Positions 46,446-56,434 of a stretch of DNA of 64,000 bases are shown piece after piece. Under the pieces are notes generated by a model that saw only the letters and a program-made list of their open reading frames with translations, made no database searches and was not told where the DNA came from. The translations under genes were made by a program, and so were the position numbers. The first letter of the stretch is position 1. Every line of letters begins with the position of its first letter. The stretch spans positions 186,001 through 250,000 of the forward strand of contig NZ_AQHJ01000027.1 of the NCBI RefSeq assembly GCF_014925405.1, read 5' to 3'. Origin of the DNA: Pseudoalteromonas ulvae UL12. GTDB taxonomy: Bacteria > Pseudomonadota > Gammaproteobacteria > Enterobacterales > Alteromonadaceae.

Positions 46446-46700
46446 TTACCAACAGGTCGGTATAATGTTTTCGACTTCACCACGAAGTGCTGCACAATAG
46501 TTTGCCCAATTAGCATCATTCACGCCTTGCTCAGCAAAACTTTTTACCACTGCTTTTTCTTCATTATCAAGTTCAAACAAAGCCATTGCTTGGTTTAAGT
46601 CATTGATCGCAAGCTTTTTTACTTCATCGTTATTGTTGACGTTATATGTAAATGACAACAAACCTTTTGGATAATTATTTTCACTCATTTTACTACTCAT
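46446..46700 (-). CDS. 84-aa protein, candidate ribosomal-peptide precursor
   Basis: Starts 2 nt after the kinase gene stops, so translation is probably coupled. Residues about 28-70 look helical and acidic (INDLNQAMALFELDNEEKAV, VKSFAEQGVNDANWANYC), resembling in style the helical leader regions (Nif11/LigA-like) of RiPP precursors. The C-terminus GEVENIIPTCW is different in character and holds Cys and Trp at the very end. A double start (ATG codons 1 and 5) is present. It is followed by a strong hairpin. No function is proven; alternatives are a small regulatory or adaptor subunit of the kinase. Confidence 0.7.
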   Translation of the reverse strand: MSSKMSENNYPKGLLSFTYNVNNNDEVKKLAINDLNQAMALFELDNEEKAVVKSFAEQGVNDANWANYCAALRGEVENIIPTCW

Positions 46701-46702
46701 TT

Positions 46703-49700
46703 TTATAAATTAACTTTTAATGTTTCTAATAAACCTTTGGTGTACCTTAATTGTGTGTCATTTTGATGATGACTCACTAAATCACTGCATTGTCGAGCGA
46801 TATCGTTGCGCCCCAATGCCAAAGCATGGTGCCCCAACACAATAAAGTAGAGCCCCCGATGCAAAAAGTACGCAGGGAACTTCGCTAAATTTTGTTCATA
46901 AACGGTTAAATCCCAACAGCCGACAGTTGGGTAATCAAGCACATATTGATGCATGGTGTTGTAACTTAACCAAAATGGATTATTCACTTTCTTAGCCAGC
47001 GCCAAACCTTGTTGATTAACTAATTGCGCTTGTACTAATAAATCAGCTTTATTTTCTGCCAAAGGAAACTGTAATAAACTCAACCAATTGAGTAAGCCAC
47101 ACACTGCGGACGAAAGCTCATCGAGGTTAATCTCCGACGTCTCTTGATTTAAAGCTGCGATATATTGCTCTGCTTGCGAGGTATTTCCCATTAAGATATT
47201 CGCCCCGGCAACAAAAGCTTTAGAGGTTAAAGTCGGGACAGTGCCAAAGTTTTCCACACAAAATTGTGAGTCAACAGGCGCAAGATTGAGCAATAACTCA
47301 AATTCATCATAATATTGTTGTGTACATGCAAATTCCCCCAGACAGAAGCTGGTTTGCATCAACATTTCATAAATAATCAGCTGAATTGAAATAGAGTACG
47401 TTGCTTTGTGCTCATACAAAGCCAAATTGATTTCATGGGCGGTGATGATATTACCTTTGGCATACTCCATTAACCAATTACCTCTTATCACAGAGAAAGA
47501 TTTGAGTAAGTCGATTTGAGTTGCTTGCTGTTCATGAGCATTAAGTAGATGACTCGCTTTTTCTGATTGCCAGCCTTCGATAGCGACAAGGCATGCCGCG
47601 ACAGCATTTCGGATATCATCCTCTGGATAAGCCAATTGAGCACTTAATTCATTATTGAGTGTCAAAGCACGCTGATATTGCACCAGCGCGTCATGATATA
47701 AATAGCGTTTAATGGCATTTTCAGCCGTATTAAGCGCATATTTAATCGCTAATGGATAATCTTGCGCAAGCTCAAAGTGCATAGAGATCTGCGCGCTTTC
47801 GGATTTTTTGTTTTCTAAACTTTGATACGCTCGCGCAAGTCGCTGATGATGGTTAATTTTATGGCTAGATTGAATACTTTCATAGGCCGCATCACGCACC
47901 AGTGCGTGTTTGAAAATATAACTATCACCTTCGACTTTGCGATGCTGAATAATTAAATCAGCGGCCAGTAACTCATTCAGATCGGTTTGCGTTTGCTCTT
48001 CGCTTCGCGCTGAGGCTGCTTGTAACAATTGGTAGTCAAACTCACGACCAATAGCTGCCGCTAATTGAACGGTTTCTTTCGAGTAAACCAACGAATCTAA
48101 CTTCTGTTGTAATGAGTCTCGCAGCGTACTTGGGACCTGATCGAGCTTATCAGGACTGACAAAATCAATAATGCCATTGAGCTTATGCACTAATTGATTC
48201 TTTTTAAGCATATCCACTAATTCTTCAATGAATAATGGGATACCATCTGTACGGTTTATCAATAAATCAGTCACATTCGGCGCCACCACATCATGGCCAA
48301 ATAAACTTTGGATAAATAAACGCGTCATCTGTGGGGGTAATTGCGTTAAATGTAACGAAGAGCAAGAATTAAACGCTAACGTTTCATCAAGCGCCTCACG
48401 AGAGGTGGTCACAATCAAACATTTATGTGCCTGTGCATTTTTCACTAAATAGACAATAAAATCTCGGCTGATTGGATCAACCCAGTGCAAATCTTCAATA
48501 ATGATGACTTGTTTTAAATCACTGTTCAAATTAGACAAAAGCAACTGCGCAAGTACGGCAAACATCGCCATTCTTTGCTGCTCTATATTTAGGTTTGGCT
48601 CAGATAAACCATCTGGTAGAGGTAAATTTAACCAGGCCAGCAGCGTCGCAACGCCCTCTTCGAAGGCGTTTATATTGTCCGCGATACATAACGCTTGCTC
48701 ATACAAAAGCTGCGCAGCTTCTTCGTCTGCGAGATTGAGCAAAGAGTATTTGTACTGAATTAAATTTAAGATAGGAAACAAAGCATTGTTTTGCTGCTCA
48801 GGTAAACATTGAGCAATAAACTGCGGGTGAGCCACTGCGTTATCACGAAACTCAAAAACTAATCGAGATTTGCCGATCCCAGCTTCACCATAAATATGCA
48901 GCCATTTTTCATTCTCTTGCAATCCATTTAGCTGATCGGATCTCGTTTCTAAAACTTGCTTCAAACGATCTAACTGTGCTGTTCGCCCAAAAAATCCGTG
49001 GTTGCGTCGATGGCCCCGTAAAAATCCAAAGGCCTCAGCTTGGCGCTCTGCGGTCAATAAATAGGTTAATTGCAATGTGCTATTTACACCAACAAGACAG
49101 CGCTGTCTGGGCTGAAACTCCAAATAACAATTTAAAATATTTTGCGATGACTGCGAGCACAATATTTGCTCAGGCTCGGCCATTGCAGATAATTCTAAGG
49201 CAATATTGGCGGTTTCCCCTTCAGGGCTAGTATCGGCAAAGCACGTAATAATCCCAGTATGCATGCCTATTTTGGCCTTTGCCTCAATCCCTTGACTGAC
49301 CCGTAATAAGGAACTTCTTTTTTGCAGCAAACTTGATATTTCAAGGGCTGTTCGGGCTGATAACCGAGAGTCGTTATCACTTACTGTCGGATAACCAAAG
49401 TAAAAGAGCAGCTGATGACCTAAACTCCCAACATGGTACGCCCCGTAACGAATGGCAATATCGATACATTGATTTTTTAAATCGTGATGAATAGCTTCAA
49501 TGACTTCACTATCAAAGTGCTCGTGAGTCATGCGTCTAAGGCTTATCGTCACAGCCAAAGCAGTAATTTGTTTTCGCTCAGTTTGACTGGTTTGGTTAGC
49601 TGCTTTTGCACTCACCATAGTGTTATCAGATAACGTGGTTTCAGAAAACTCATGTTTACTGTTATCTTGCCCCGATAAATCCCCAACCAGATTTGCAAAG

Positions 49701-50575
49701 TTAAGCTGACTTACTTCTGCAAATAGCTCTTGGGCTGTCACTGTGCGTTCGTGTGATTTTTTTTGTAATGCTCGGCGCAAAATAGCCGCAATAGGATGCC
49801 CCACTAGCGCCGCAGACAGTGGCACATTACTCTGGCTCAATTGTTTATGAAAGATTGAAGCGATGCTCGACCCTGCCATGGCCGGCTTGCCGGTTAAGCA
49901 CTCTATAAATACCAAGGCCCAAACATAAATATCTGTTTTGACTGTGGGAGGCTCACCTCTTAATTGCTCAGGGGCACTGTAGGATGGTGTGCCAAGCGTT
50001 TCTTGTGTGAGTGTAATGCTTTTATAGTCGCTGTGTTGCGCTTCATTAATCAGTGTGCCGATACCAAAGTCGAGCACTTTAACGTGAGTTTTTGCTCCGG
50101 TTTGGGTCAACATGATATTGGCAGGTTTTATATCGCGATGGATCACACCCAATTGATGTGCATGAGCCAGCGCATCGAGCACTTGAGTCATGATCTCAGC
50201 CGCCACCACAGGTTTGAGCGCACCACTTTGAGTAATGACTTGTTTTAACGTTTGCCCCTGTACATACTCAAACACGGCATATAAAAGGTGATCATTTGAG
50301 CGGCCTTTATCAAGTAAACGTACAATGTTTGGGTGTTGCAGCTTACTAACAAGCAGAGTTTCGCGTTCAAAACGGTCAATATAACGTTGCTTTTTTTCAG
50401 CATCAAAATCGGTATTGATATTTAAAAATTTAATCGCAACTTCTTGCCCGGTTTTTAATAAAACCGCGCGATAAACACTTGCAAACCCGCCTTCCCCGAT
50501 TTTTTCAATCAACTGATAAGCATCAGAGTTAAATTGCAGTGTGATTGGATCTAAATCAGACATACCTACATTCAT
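46703..50575 (-). CDS. Ser/Thr kinase - degenerate class III cyclase - AAA ATPase - TPR protein
   Basis: 1290 aa. Kinase domain about 18-290 with intact motifs: GEGGFASV, VAIK, HRDIKPANIM, DFG and an APE-like SAPEQL. The class III cyclase-like domain (about 335-510) keeps the fold but has lost both metal-binding aspartates: the first motif reads TISLRRM instead of F.DI.G and the second reads SLGHQLLFYFG instead of LGDG. AAA_16-type ATPase (about 535-700) with Walker A GEAGIGKSR and Walker B IIIEDLHWVD. The rest is TPR-like. This build resembles the kinase/cyclase fusions described beside TOMM peptide clusters. It is cytoplasmic, as no membrane segment is seen. First gene of the run kinase, 84-aa, 317-aa, haem protein. 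Confidence 0.9.
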   Translation of the reverse strand: MNVGMSDLDPITLQFNSDAYQLIEKIGEGGFASVYRAVLLKTGQEVAIKFLNINTDFDAEKKQRYIDRFERETLLVSKLQHPNIVRLLDKGRSNDHLLYAVFEYVQGQTLKQVITQSGALKPVVAAEIMTQVLDALAHAHQLGVIHRDIKPANIMLTQTGAKTHVKVLDFGIGTLINEAQHSDYKSITLTQETLGTPSYSAPEQLRGEPPTVKTDIYVWALVFIECLTGKPAMAGSSIASIFHKQLSQSNVPLSAALVGHPIAAILRRALQKKSHERTVTAQELFAEVSQLNFANLVGDLSGQDNSKHEFSETTLSDNTMVSAKAANQTSQTERKQITALAVTISLRRMTHEHFDSEVIEAIHHDLKNQCIDIAIRYGAYHVGSLGHQLLFYFGYPTVSDNDSRLSARTALEISSLLQKRSSLLRVSQGIEAKAKIGMHTGIITCFADTSPEGETANIALELSAMAEPEQILCSQSSQNILNCYLEFQPRQRCLVGVNSTLQLTYLLTAERQAEAFGFLRGHRRNHGFFGRTAQLDRLKQVLETRSDQLNGLQENEKWLHIYGEAGIGKSRLVFEFRDNAVAHPQFIAQCLPEQQNNALFPILNLIQYKYSLLNLADEEAAQLLYEQALCIADNINAFEEGVATLLAWLNLPLPDGLSEPNLNIEQQRMAMFAVLAQLLLSNLNSDLKQVIIIEDLHWVDPISRDFIVYLVKNAQAHKCLIVTTSREALDETLAFNSCSSLHLTQLPPQMTRLFIQSLFGHDVVAPNVTDLLINRTDGIPLFIEELVDMLKKNQLVHKLNGIIDFVSPDKLDQVPSTLRDSLQQKLDSLVYSKETVQLAAAIGREFDYQLLQAASARSEEQTQTDLNELLAADLIIQHRKVEGDSYIFKHALVRDAAYESIQSSHKINHHQRLARAYQSLENKKSESAQISMHFELAQDYPLAIKYALNTAENAIKRYLYHDALVQYQRALTLNNELSAQLAYPEDDIRNAVAACLVAIEGWQSEKASHLLNAHEQQATQIDLLKSFSVIRGNWLMEYAKGNIITAHEINLALYEHKATYSISIQLIIYEMLMQTSFCLGEFACTQQYYDEFELLLNLAPVDSQFCVENFGTVPTLTSKAFVAGANILMGNTSQAEQYIAALNQETSEINLDELSSAVCGLLNWLSLLQFPLAENKADLLVQAQLVNQQGLALAKKVNNPFWLSYNTMHQYVLDYPTVGCWDLTVYEQNLAKFPAYFLHRGLYFIVLGHHALALGRNDIARQCSDLVSHHQNDTQLRYTKGLLETLKVNL

Positions 50576-50713
50576 CAGTTACTCTTATTGCTCTTCTGCT
50601 ACTTAGTAAAAAAATACTACTTCAGCGTCCCCATATTATCAATAAAATCAGACAAATGAAGGCATACATCTGATTTAAATGTCGAATAAACACTCTAAAA
50701 CAATACTTAAGGA

Positions 50714-51055
50714 TTATGCCTTGGATGCAGGAGCTGATTCACTGACAGACAAGCGCACTTCAATTTGCTTTTCAATACGCTGACCATCCGGATTTAACAG
50801 TTCAAACACTATCTGGGCTTGACCTGCTTTTTTCATCACAAAACACCATTGTTTTACGCAAAATTCACCGATGGCGCGCACTGGGGGCTGAAATACATTC
50901 ACATGTGCGACTTCATACACGTCGCTGTTATCTGTTCTAACTTGCCAATGATTTAATTTAGAAGGATTGCATTCTTTAAAGAAAAAAGCCTGCTCACCAA
51001 TTGAAAGTTGGTTTTCGAAAAAGTTATTTAAAAGGTGCTGTGAAGATTCAGTCAT
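50714..51055 (-). CDS. 113-aa protein, possibly chagasin (I42)-like
   Basis: No signal peptide. The second half (RAIGEFCVKQWCFVMKKAG, then QIVFELLNPDG and IEVRLSV) has the beta-strand rhythm of the chagasin-like/I42 protease-inhibitor fold, but the usual NPTTGY loop is not present, so this is tentative. It lies 138 nt upstream of the kinase gene on the same strand and may be the first gene of that operon. Function unknown. Confidence 0.65.
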   Translation of the reverse strand: MTESSQHLLNNFFENQLSIGEQAFFFKECNPSKLNHWQVRTDNSDVYEVAHVNVFQPPVRAIGEFCVKQWCFVMKKAGQAQIVFELLNPDGQRIEKQIEVRLSVSESAPASKA

Positions 51056-51227
51056 GCTAAATAAATTCTGTAATAATGTGAATTAAATTAAGTGTCATCA
51101 CTTAATCATTAGCACATCCATATGAAATGACTTTCTTCCTGAATGTTCATCATAAAACGAATGGCAAATTTAACTATTACACTCTATTACACCGAGCATG
51201 AATGTCGGGATTGATGAGCTCCTGATA

Positions 51228-51268
51228 CAAAAACACCTCACAGCCATTGCTGACAGTGAGGTGTTAAT
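51228..51268 (-). terminator. Collagenase terminator
   Basis: AACACCTCAC (51232-51241) pairs with GTGAGGTGTT (51256-51265), followed on the minus strand by TTTTGT. It lies about 20 nt after the collagenase stop. Confidence 0.85.
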
Positions 51269-51286
51269 TTAACAAGTGATGACTAA

Positions 51287-54082
51287 CTAACGACAACCTG
51301 CGGTATCAAAATCGACCACTATAGCGGCTCCTTGTGGCGCACCCGACACTTTAACGTATCCCCAGTAATTACTCTGTGTTTGCAATGAAATACATTCACT
51401 ATTACCGACATTATAAGATGCACCATGGTGGTTCGAACCATTTGGCCAGCCCGCATTGCTGTACTCAATGGTTAAATCACCCGTTCCATTGGCCGTAGTG
51501 ATAGACATGCTGCCATGTGCATTCACGTCAGCAATGCTAAACCACATCGGTTCTTGTTGACCTAAACAAGTCACTTGCCCTGCTGTTAAGCGACCATCAG
51601 TTACCGGTGCTTGAGTCGCACATACGTTTGGCAAACTATTGTTTTGCGGCGCTTTGAAACTTGCTGTCAAAGTAGTTTGATACGCATTGTAACCGCGAAC
51701 CATCACATGATAGGTGCCCGCTTGAACATTTGCGATAGTACAAGTTTCAGTATTTCCGCCAATATATGGGCGACAATCGTACACATTTTGGTCGGCTTGT
51801 TGGCCAAATTTCACATATAAATCTGCATCTCCTTGGCCACCTGCTATTTTAAAGCTCAGTTCAGTGGCTCCTGCAGGCACTTGCAAGGTGTAGTGCGTTT
51901 GTGAATCTTGAGCACCTGAAATACTCAGAGGTTGTTTATTAACTAATTCATTGCCAATAGGCGGTTCGATAACATCCCCACCAATTACGGCTTGTGAAGT
52001 TGCGGTTGCAACGGCGCCTTGGTTATCTGTCACAGTCAAATACACAGTGTAGTTACCGGCCTGACTATAACTGTGGTTAGCTTGAGCTGATGAGCTAGTT
52101 GAGTTATCCCCAAAGTCCCATAAGTATGTAATAACACTGCCATCTTGGTCATAAGATGAAGTTGCATCAAACGCGATACTGATATTTTTATCTGCTGAGT
52201 ATGGACCATTTAAAATGGCAACTGGCGCGATGTTTTCAACCGGAGGATTAGTGACATTAGTGAGCGATTGCGTCCAGGTCGTAAACTCTGCACCATAATT
52301 ACTGGCCCATGTGTTGACCCTTGCTTTATAGGCTGTCCAGTCACCTTTGCGAGTGTCCGCGAGCATTAAATTCACTTCATCACGGTGTTTTTCAAACATA
52401 AACCTTACAGCTAAATAGCCCCAACGGTAGATACGATCTTGATCAAAACCATCGTACGTGGTTTCAAACACTGTCGCTAATGAATACGTAGAGCCATCAT
52501 TAATTGTATCAATCGCTGCTGGGTTGTCGTTCTGATTGGCGACATATTCTGCAACCCCTTCTGTCCACCACACAGTTCGTTCAGTCGGGTTATTAAAATC
52601 GCCATACAAATCAAAACGCCCATCAAGATAATGCACATACTCGTGTTCAAGGTTCCAGACATAATGATCTGCATTGGCGTAACTTGCTTCATAAGCAATA
52701 AAGTTCGGAACATTATCAAGTGCAGCAGGATTTCCCTCTAAATACATGCCACCATTGTTGGTATCGATACCAAAAATAGCCCCACCGTACTTACCATAAT
52801 CATCACTTGAGTCAAAAATGTTGACTTGCAACTGACTATTGTTGTCATCAGGAACAGGCACATTATTTGTTTGTAATTGAGTGTGGAAAAAGCTTTCTTC
52901 GTAAGCCATCTTGTCGCATGCAGCTGTTAACTGTACCGCTGTCATTTGCTGCGCTCGAATGCGAATAGTTGCGCTACATTGATGATTTTGTGGAAACACT
53001 TTAGCGACTAACTGCTCGCCATAACCACAAATATTGAACTCACTGCAATCTGCATAATAAGTGGCGGTATCTGCCGCACCTAACCAAACAACATCACCGT
53101 AACCAAACATTTCATAGGTTGAGAATATCTGTTTCAGCGCTGCATCAACATCAGCTTGAATCGCTGTGCCTGTGTAACTTTTAAGCCGACCTAATTCACG
53201 TGCCGCATTTGCCACCATAAACTCGGCATCTGTACCAAGCATATAGTTGCTCATAGCAAACTCTTTTAGAATCGTAACTAACTGACGATCGTTACCGACA
53301 TTCGCAACAAAATTATCGTTCCATTGACCGCGGAAAATAAGCGTAAAAAAGCCATTGACTGCATTGCGCATATTCCAACCAGCAGCATAACTTTCATTCC
53401 AACGGCTTAGCCACGTTTTAGCCACAGAGAGATAAATATCTTGCTGCTCTGAGCTATCCATCGTGGTGATCACTTCAGCCATGGTTTTAGCATGACCTTC
53501 GTTATTATCATAAAAATGACTATTGTTTACAAACGCGTCAATTGCGCCTTTCACCGCTGGTTTAACCCAAGTTGCGAAACTCACTGAGTCGTTATAAAAC
53601 TCAACAAAATAACCTGCACGTAAATACAAAAATAATGCCTCAAGATCCGCATCACCGCCGCCATTGTAGTTTTGAGCTAATGACTTGGCATGATTCGCCA
53701 CTGCATGCATATGATTCGATGTAAATACAGTCGCTTGTATGTTGGAAGAAGCGCTAAATAAGTCATTAACACATGTCGCGCCTTGTGACTTAATACTGCT
53801 AATTAAAGTCGTACTATTGCTGGTATTAAACGCATCCAAATTACAATTTTCAGCCATAAGCTGATCAACCGCAGTTTGAATATTTAAATCGTGTAAACGG
53901 TGAGAATATTCATTTGGAATATCCCGTGAAACTGATTGTGCTTTTGGAACATTTAACTGAGGTTTGGCTTCAACCCCATGATAATGATTTTTTTGCGTGG
54001 CAGTATGTGGAGCCGAGCTTGCCAATACTGATTGAGCGCATAGCGCTGCCGATATCGCGATAACCAATTGTGTTGTTTTCAT
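51287..54082 (-). CDS. Secreted M9-family collagenase with PKD and PPC domains
   Basis: 931 aa with a signal peptide (about 1-21). An N-terminal activator-like domain (about 75-330), then the peptidase domain with zinc motif HEYVH near residue 480 and the third ligand Glu in WWTEGVAEYVA about 27 residues later. A PKD domain follows (about 617-700: PVAILNGPYSADKN, YLWDFGDNS), then a PPC domain (about 710-800: DADLYVKFG, GTYHVMVRGY) and a last beta domain with a Cys pair. The plan matches Vibrio-type collagenases that digest collagen outside the cell. It is a single gene. Confidence 0.93.
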   Translation of the reverse strand: MKTTQLVIAISAALCAQSVLASSAPHTATQKNHYHGVEAKPQLNVPKAQSVSRDIPNEYSHRLHDLNIQTAVDQLMAENCNLDAFNTSNSTTLISSIKSQGATCVNDLFSASSNIQATVFTSNHMHAVANHAKSLAQNYNGGGDADLEALFLYLRAGYFVEFYNDSVSFATWVKPAVKGAIDAFVNNSHFYDNNEGHAKTMAEVITTMDSSEQQDIYLSVAKTWLSRWNESYAAGWNMRNAVNGFFTLIFRGQWNDNFVANVGNDRQLVTILKEFAMSNYMLGTDAEFMVANAARELGRLKSYTGTAIQADVDAALKQIFSTYEMFGYGDVVWLGAADTATYYADCSEFNICGYGEQLVAKVFPQNHQCSATIRIRAQQMTAVQLTAACDKMAYEESFFHTQLQTNNVPVPDDNNSQLQVNIFDSSDDYGKYGGAIFGIDTNNGGMYLEGNPAALDNVPNFIAYEASYANADHYVWNLEHEYVHYLDGRFDLYGDFNNPTERTVWWTEGVAEYVANQNDNPAAIDTINDGSTYSLATVFETTYDGFDQDRIYRWGYLAVRFMFEKHRDEVNLMLADTRKGDWTAYKARVNTWASNYGAEFTTWTQSLTNVTNPPVENIAPVAILNGPYSADKNISIAFDATSSYDQDGSVITYLWDFGDNSTSSSAQANHSYSQAGNYTVYLTVTDNQGAVATATSQAVIGGDVIEPPIGNELVNKQPLSISGAQDSQTHYTLQVPAGATELSFKIAGGQGDADLYVKFGQQADQNVYDCRPYIGGNTETCTIANVQAGTYHVMVRGYNAYQTTLTASFKAPQNNSLPNVCATQAPVTDGRLTAGQVTCLGQQEPMWFSIADVNAHGSMSITTANGTGDLTIEYSNAGWPNGSNHHGASYNVGNSECISLQTQSNYWGYVKVSGAPQGAAIVVDFDTAGCR

Positions 54083-54421
54083 AATTATCTTCTTTCTAGT
54101 TGTGTGAGATTAAGCACTTGCCACTGCTGTTCAAAAATAACACAGAACAACAAAGTGCAACGACTTTTTAACAAACGAACAACTAAATAGCAAGATTTTG
54201 TATACAATATATTAATAGTTACCAATAAGGAAACAATTATAAACAAACTAAACGACTGAAAAAATGAGGCTTTAAATAGATTATTGCCTGAAGTTGGCTC
54301 AAAATATTTTTGTGAAACAATGTAAATTAAAAGTTAACTTGCAGACACATGGATAGCTAACACGCTTGAAATGATGACGCTTCATCTAGGTTCAATCAAC
54401 TGCTTGGCTATTACAAAGTAT
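54083..54421. other. Intergenic region upstream of the collagenase gene
   Basis: 339 bp, AT-rich; the collagenase promoter must lie here with AGAAGA as ribosome site, but no convincing -35/-10 pair or operator was found. No coding sequence and no terminator hairpin for the opposing-end gene were seen. Confidence 0.45.
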
Positions 54422-56332
54422 TTAATCGAGCATAGTCGCTGAGAAGAGTTGGATTTGGTTACGCCCATGTTCTTTGGCGTAATATAGCGCGATATCAGCA
54501 CGGTGGATTAACTGTTCAATTTGGCGATCACTGTCTAAAAGCATCGTAACACCAAAACTTGCTGAAACCGTTAAATTGGCTAATTCCGGTGCTGCGAAAT
54601 GAAGTTGTTCGATCACAGTGCGAATGCGCTCCATTTTTTCTAATGCTGTGGACTCATCAACATTGCTGAGGACGATTAAAAACTCCTCACCTCCTAAGCG
54701 ACCAATAAAATCAGGGGACACTAAACACTGCTGGCATACTTTAGCCACTTCAATCAGCACTGTATCGCCGACTAAATGCCCATACTGATCATTAATTTTT
54801 TTGAAATAATCAATGTCGAGCATCCCAATCACTAAAGGCTTTGCTGATTTTTTAGCGGTAAACATCTTCTTTTTTAATCGACTCAGTGCACTGCGTCGAT
54901 TTGGAATATGTGTTAATTCATCCGTTGTTGCATGTAATTGGTGCTTTTTAGCAATGCGACGAACATAAAAGATCAAAACAATCAAGATGAGTAAACAAAA
55001 AGTGATTATCAAAGCAAGCCAGCTAAGCCAGCGGTTTTTCTCAGAGATTTCATCAAGGAAATCTTGTTTGGCCTCGTTTTGCGCCCTTAAGCGTTTATTT
55101 TCTAACTCTTGAACCTGTGTTTCCATCAAGGCACGACTTTGTTCTGCTATTTTGGCTGAACTCAAGTTGTAGTTTTTGACGGTTGCGCTGATGGCTTGAA
55201 AAAACAGATCCATACTTTGGTCATACGCTTGCTGATGATGTTTAATCACAGCCTCTAACTCGTAGAGGTAACTTTCAACATTAAGCTTTTCTTTTTCGGC
55301 GATAGCTTTCGCTTGCACAAGGTGCATCATAGCTTGATCAATTTGCCCAAGATGAAGTAAAGGATAAATAGAGTCCGCATAACCTGCAAAAATATAATCT
55401 CGAATATCGTCTTCTTGAGCTAATGTGAGTGATTGTGAAAACCAATCAACCGATTGTTGGTATTCACCTTTTGATTTAGCCACTCGCCCGAGTAAGGTTT
55501 TGATCAAGACTTCGACGTAACGATTTTGTTCAACATTAGCCTGCCCCAGCGCTCTGCTGGCATATTCCATCGTTTTATCAAGCTGCTTTAAATTAAAAAA
55601 GTTAAACGCAATATTTGCGTACACAACCGCATGATTTACGCCCAACTCTTTTTTATAAGCCAGCGCTTTTTTAAATGCTGTTAACGCTTTTTGAAAATGA
55701 CCATGCTCGGATAATGCCAGACCCCGACTATTTTCAACCGAAGACCAAAAATCTTTGTCATCTATTTGTGTCGCAAACTGATGCGCTAAACTAAAATAAT
55801 GCCAACCTTCTTCGTCTTGCATTAATCTTAAGGCGATATTCGCAGCATCTAATAATAAATAGCCATAAGAGGTGGAAGTTGTATTTGCTGGTGCTTGCTC
55901 TATTAACTTTTTAACTTGTTGATAATATGCAATATTGTCATTATCAAACGACCCCATAAAAAACAACTGACTTTTCAATGAGAACACAAGATCTTCATCT
56001 GTAATATGCGGGATTAACTCAGTGATCTGCCTCATTACCTCTGGATATTGCTCAGTTGAGTGGGCATTCAACGCAATGGCACTGTCAATAATTGCTCGTT
56101 TAGCCTTATTTTCAAGTGAAGGATGCTCGGGGTAATGTTCTTTTAGCTGCTGATAGTGATTAAAAAATTCATCACTCGAAAAATCACTTTTTTCGATTAA
56201 CCTATCCAGCTGCTGCGATACACTAAGATTTGTGTCGGCGAGCACAAATACACTCAGTAGTAGGCATATCAGACAAAATAAGTTTTTCAAATGTGACGTT
56301 CCTAAATAGGGGCGGATCCTTTCGCATTTCAT
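54422..56332 (-). CDS. TPR - transmembrane - GGDEF diguanylate cyclase
   Basis: 636 aa. Signal peptide or N-terminal anchor (about 15-33), a periplasmic TPR region (about 100-395), a short coiled coil, a membrane segment (about 440-458: WLSWLALIITFCLLILIVLI), and a cytoplasmic GGDEF domain (about 475-632) with DELTHIPNRRSAL, LDIDYFKKINDQYGH and GGEEF. The RXXD inhibitory site is absent (VSPD at that place), so it should lack product inhibition, unlike the other cyclase in this window. The likely output is cyclic di-GMP in response to a periplasmic protein signal. Confidence 0.92.
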   Translation of the reverse strand: MKCERIRPYLGTSHLKNLFCLICLLLSVFVLADTNLSVSQQLDRLIEKSDFSSDEFFNHYQQLKEHYPEHPSLENKAKRAIIDSAIALNAHSTEQYPEVMRQITELIPHITDEDLVFSLKSQLFFMGSFDNDNIAYYQQVKKLIEQAPANTTSTSYGYLLLDAANIALRLMQDEEGWHYFSLAHQFATQIDDKDFWSSVENSRGLALSEHGHFQKALTAFKKALAYKKELGVNHAVVYANIAFNFFNLKQLDKTMEYASRALGQANVEQNRYVEVLIKTLLGRVAKSKGEYQQSVDWFSQSLTLAQEDDIRDYIFAGYADSIYPLLHLGQIDQAMMHLVQAKAIAEKEKLNVESYLYELEAVIKHHQQAYDQSMDLFFQAISATVKNYNLSSAKIAEQSRALMETQVQELENKRLRAQNEAKQDFLDEISEKNRWLSWLALIITFCLLILIVLIFYVRRIAKKHQLHATTDELTHIPNRRSALSRLKKKMFTAKKSAKPLVIGMLDIDYFKKINDQYGHLVGDTVLIEVAKVCQQCLVSPDFIGRLGGEEFLIVLSNVDESTALEKMERIRTVIEQLHFAAPELANLTVSASFGVTMLLDSDRQIEQLIHRADIALYYAKEHGRNQIQLFSATMLD

Positions 56333-56434
56333 TTCTAATCATCAAGTATAGCGCTTTATTTTATCGACAATGAATTGACCCCATACCTTTGCAGGCTGAT
56401 AATCGCTTTTCAACCATTGAAACGAGAATAAATC

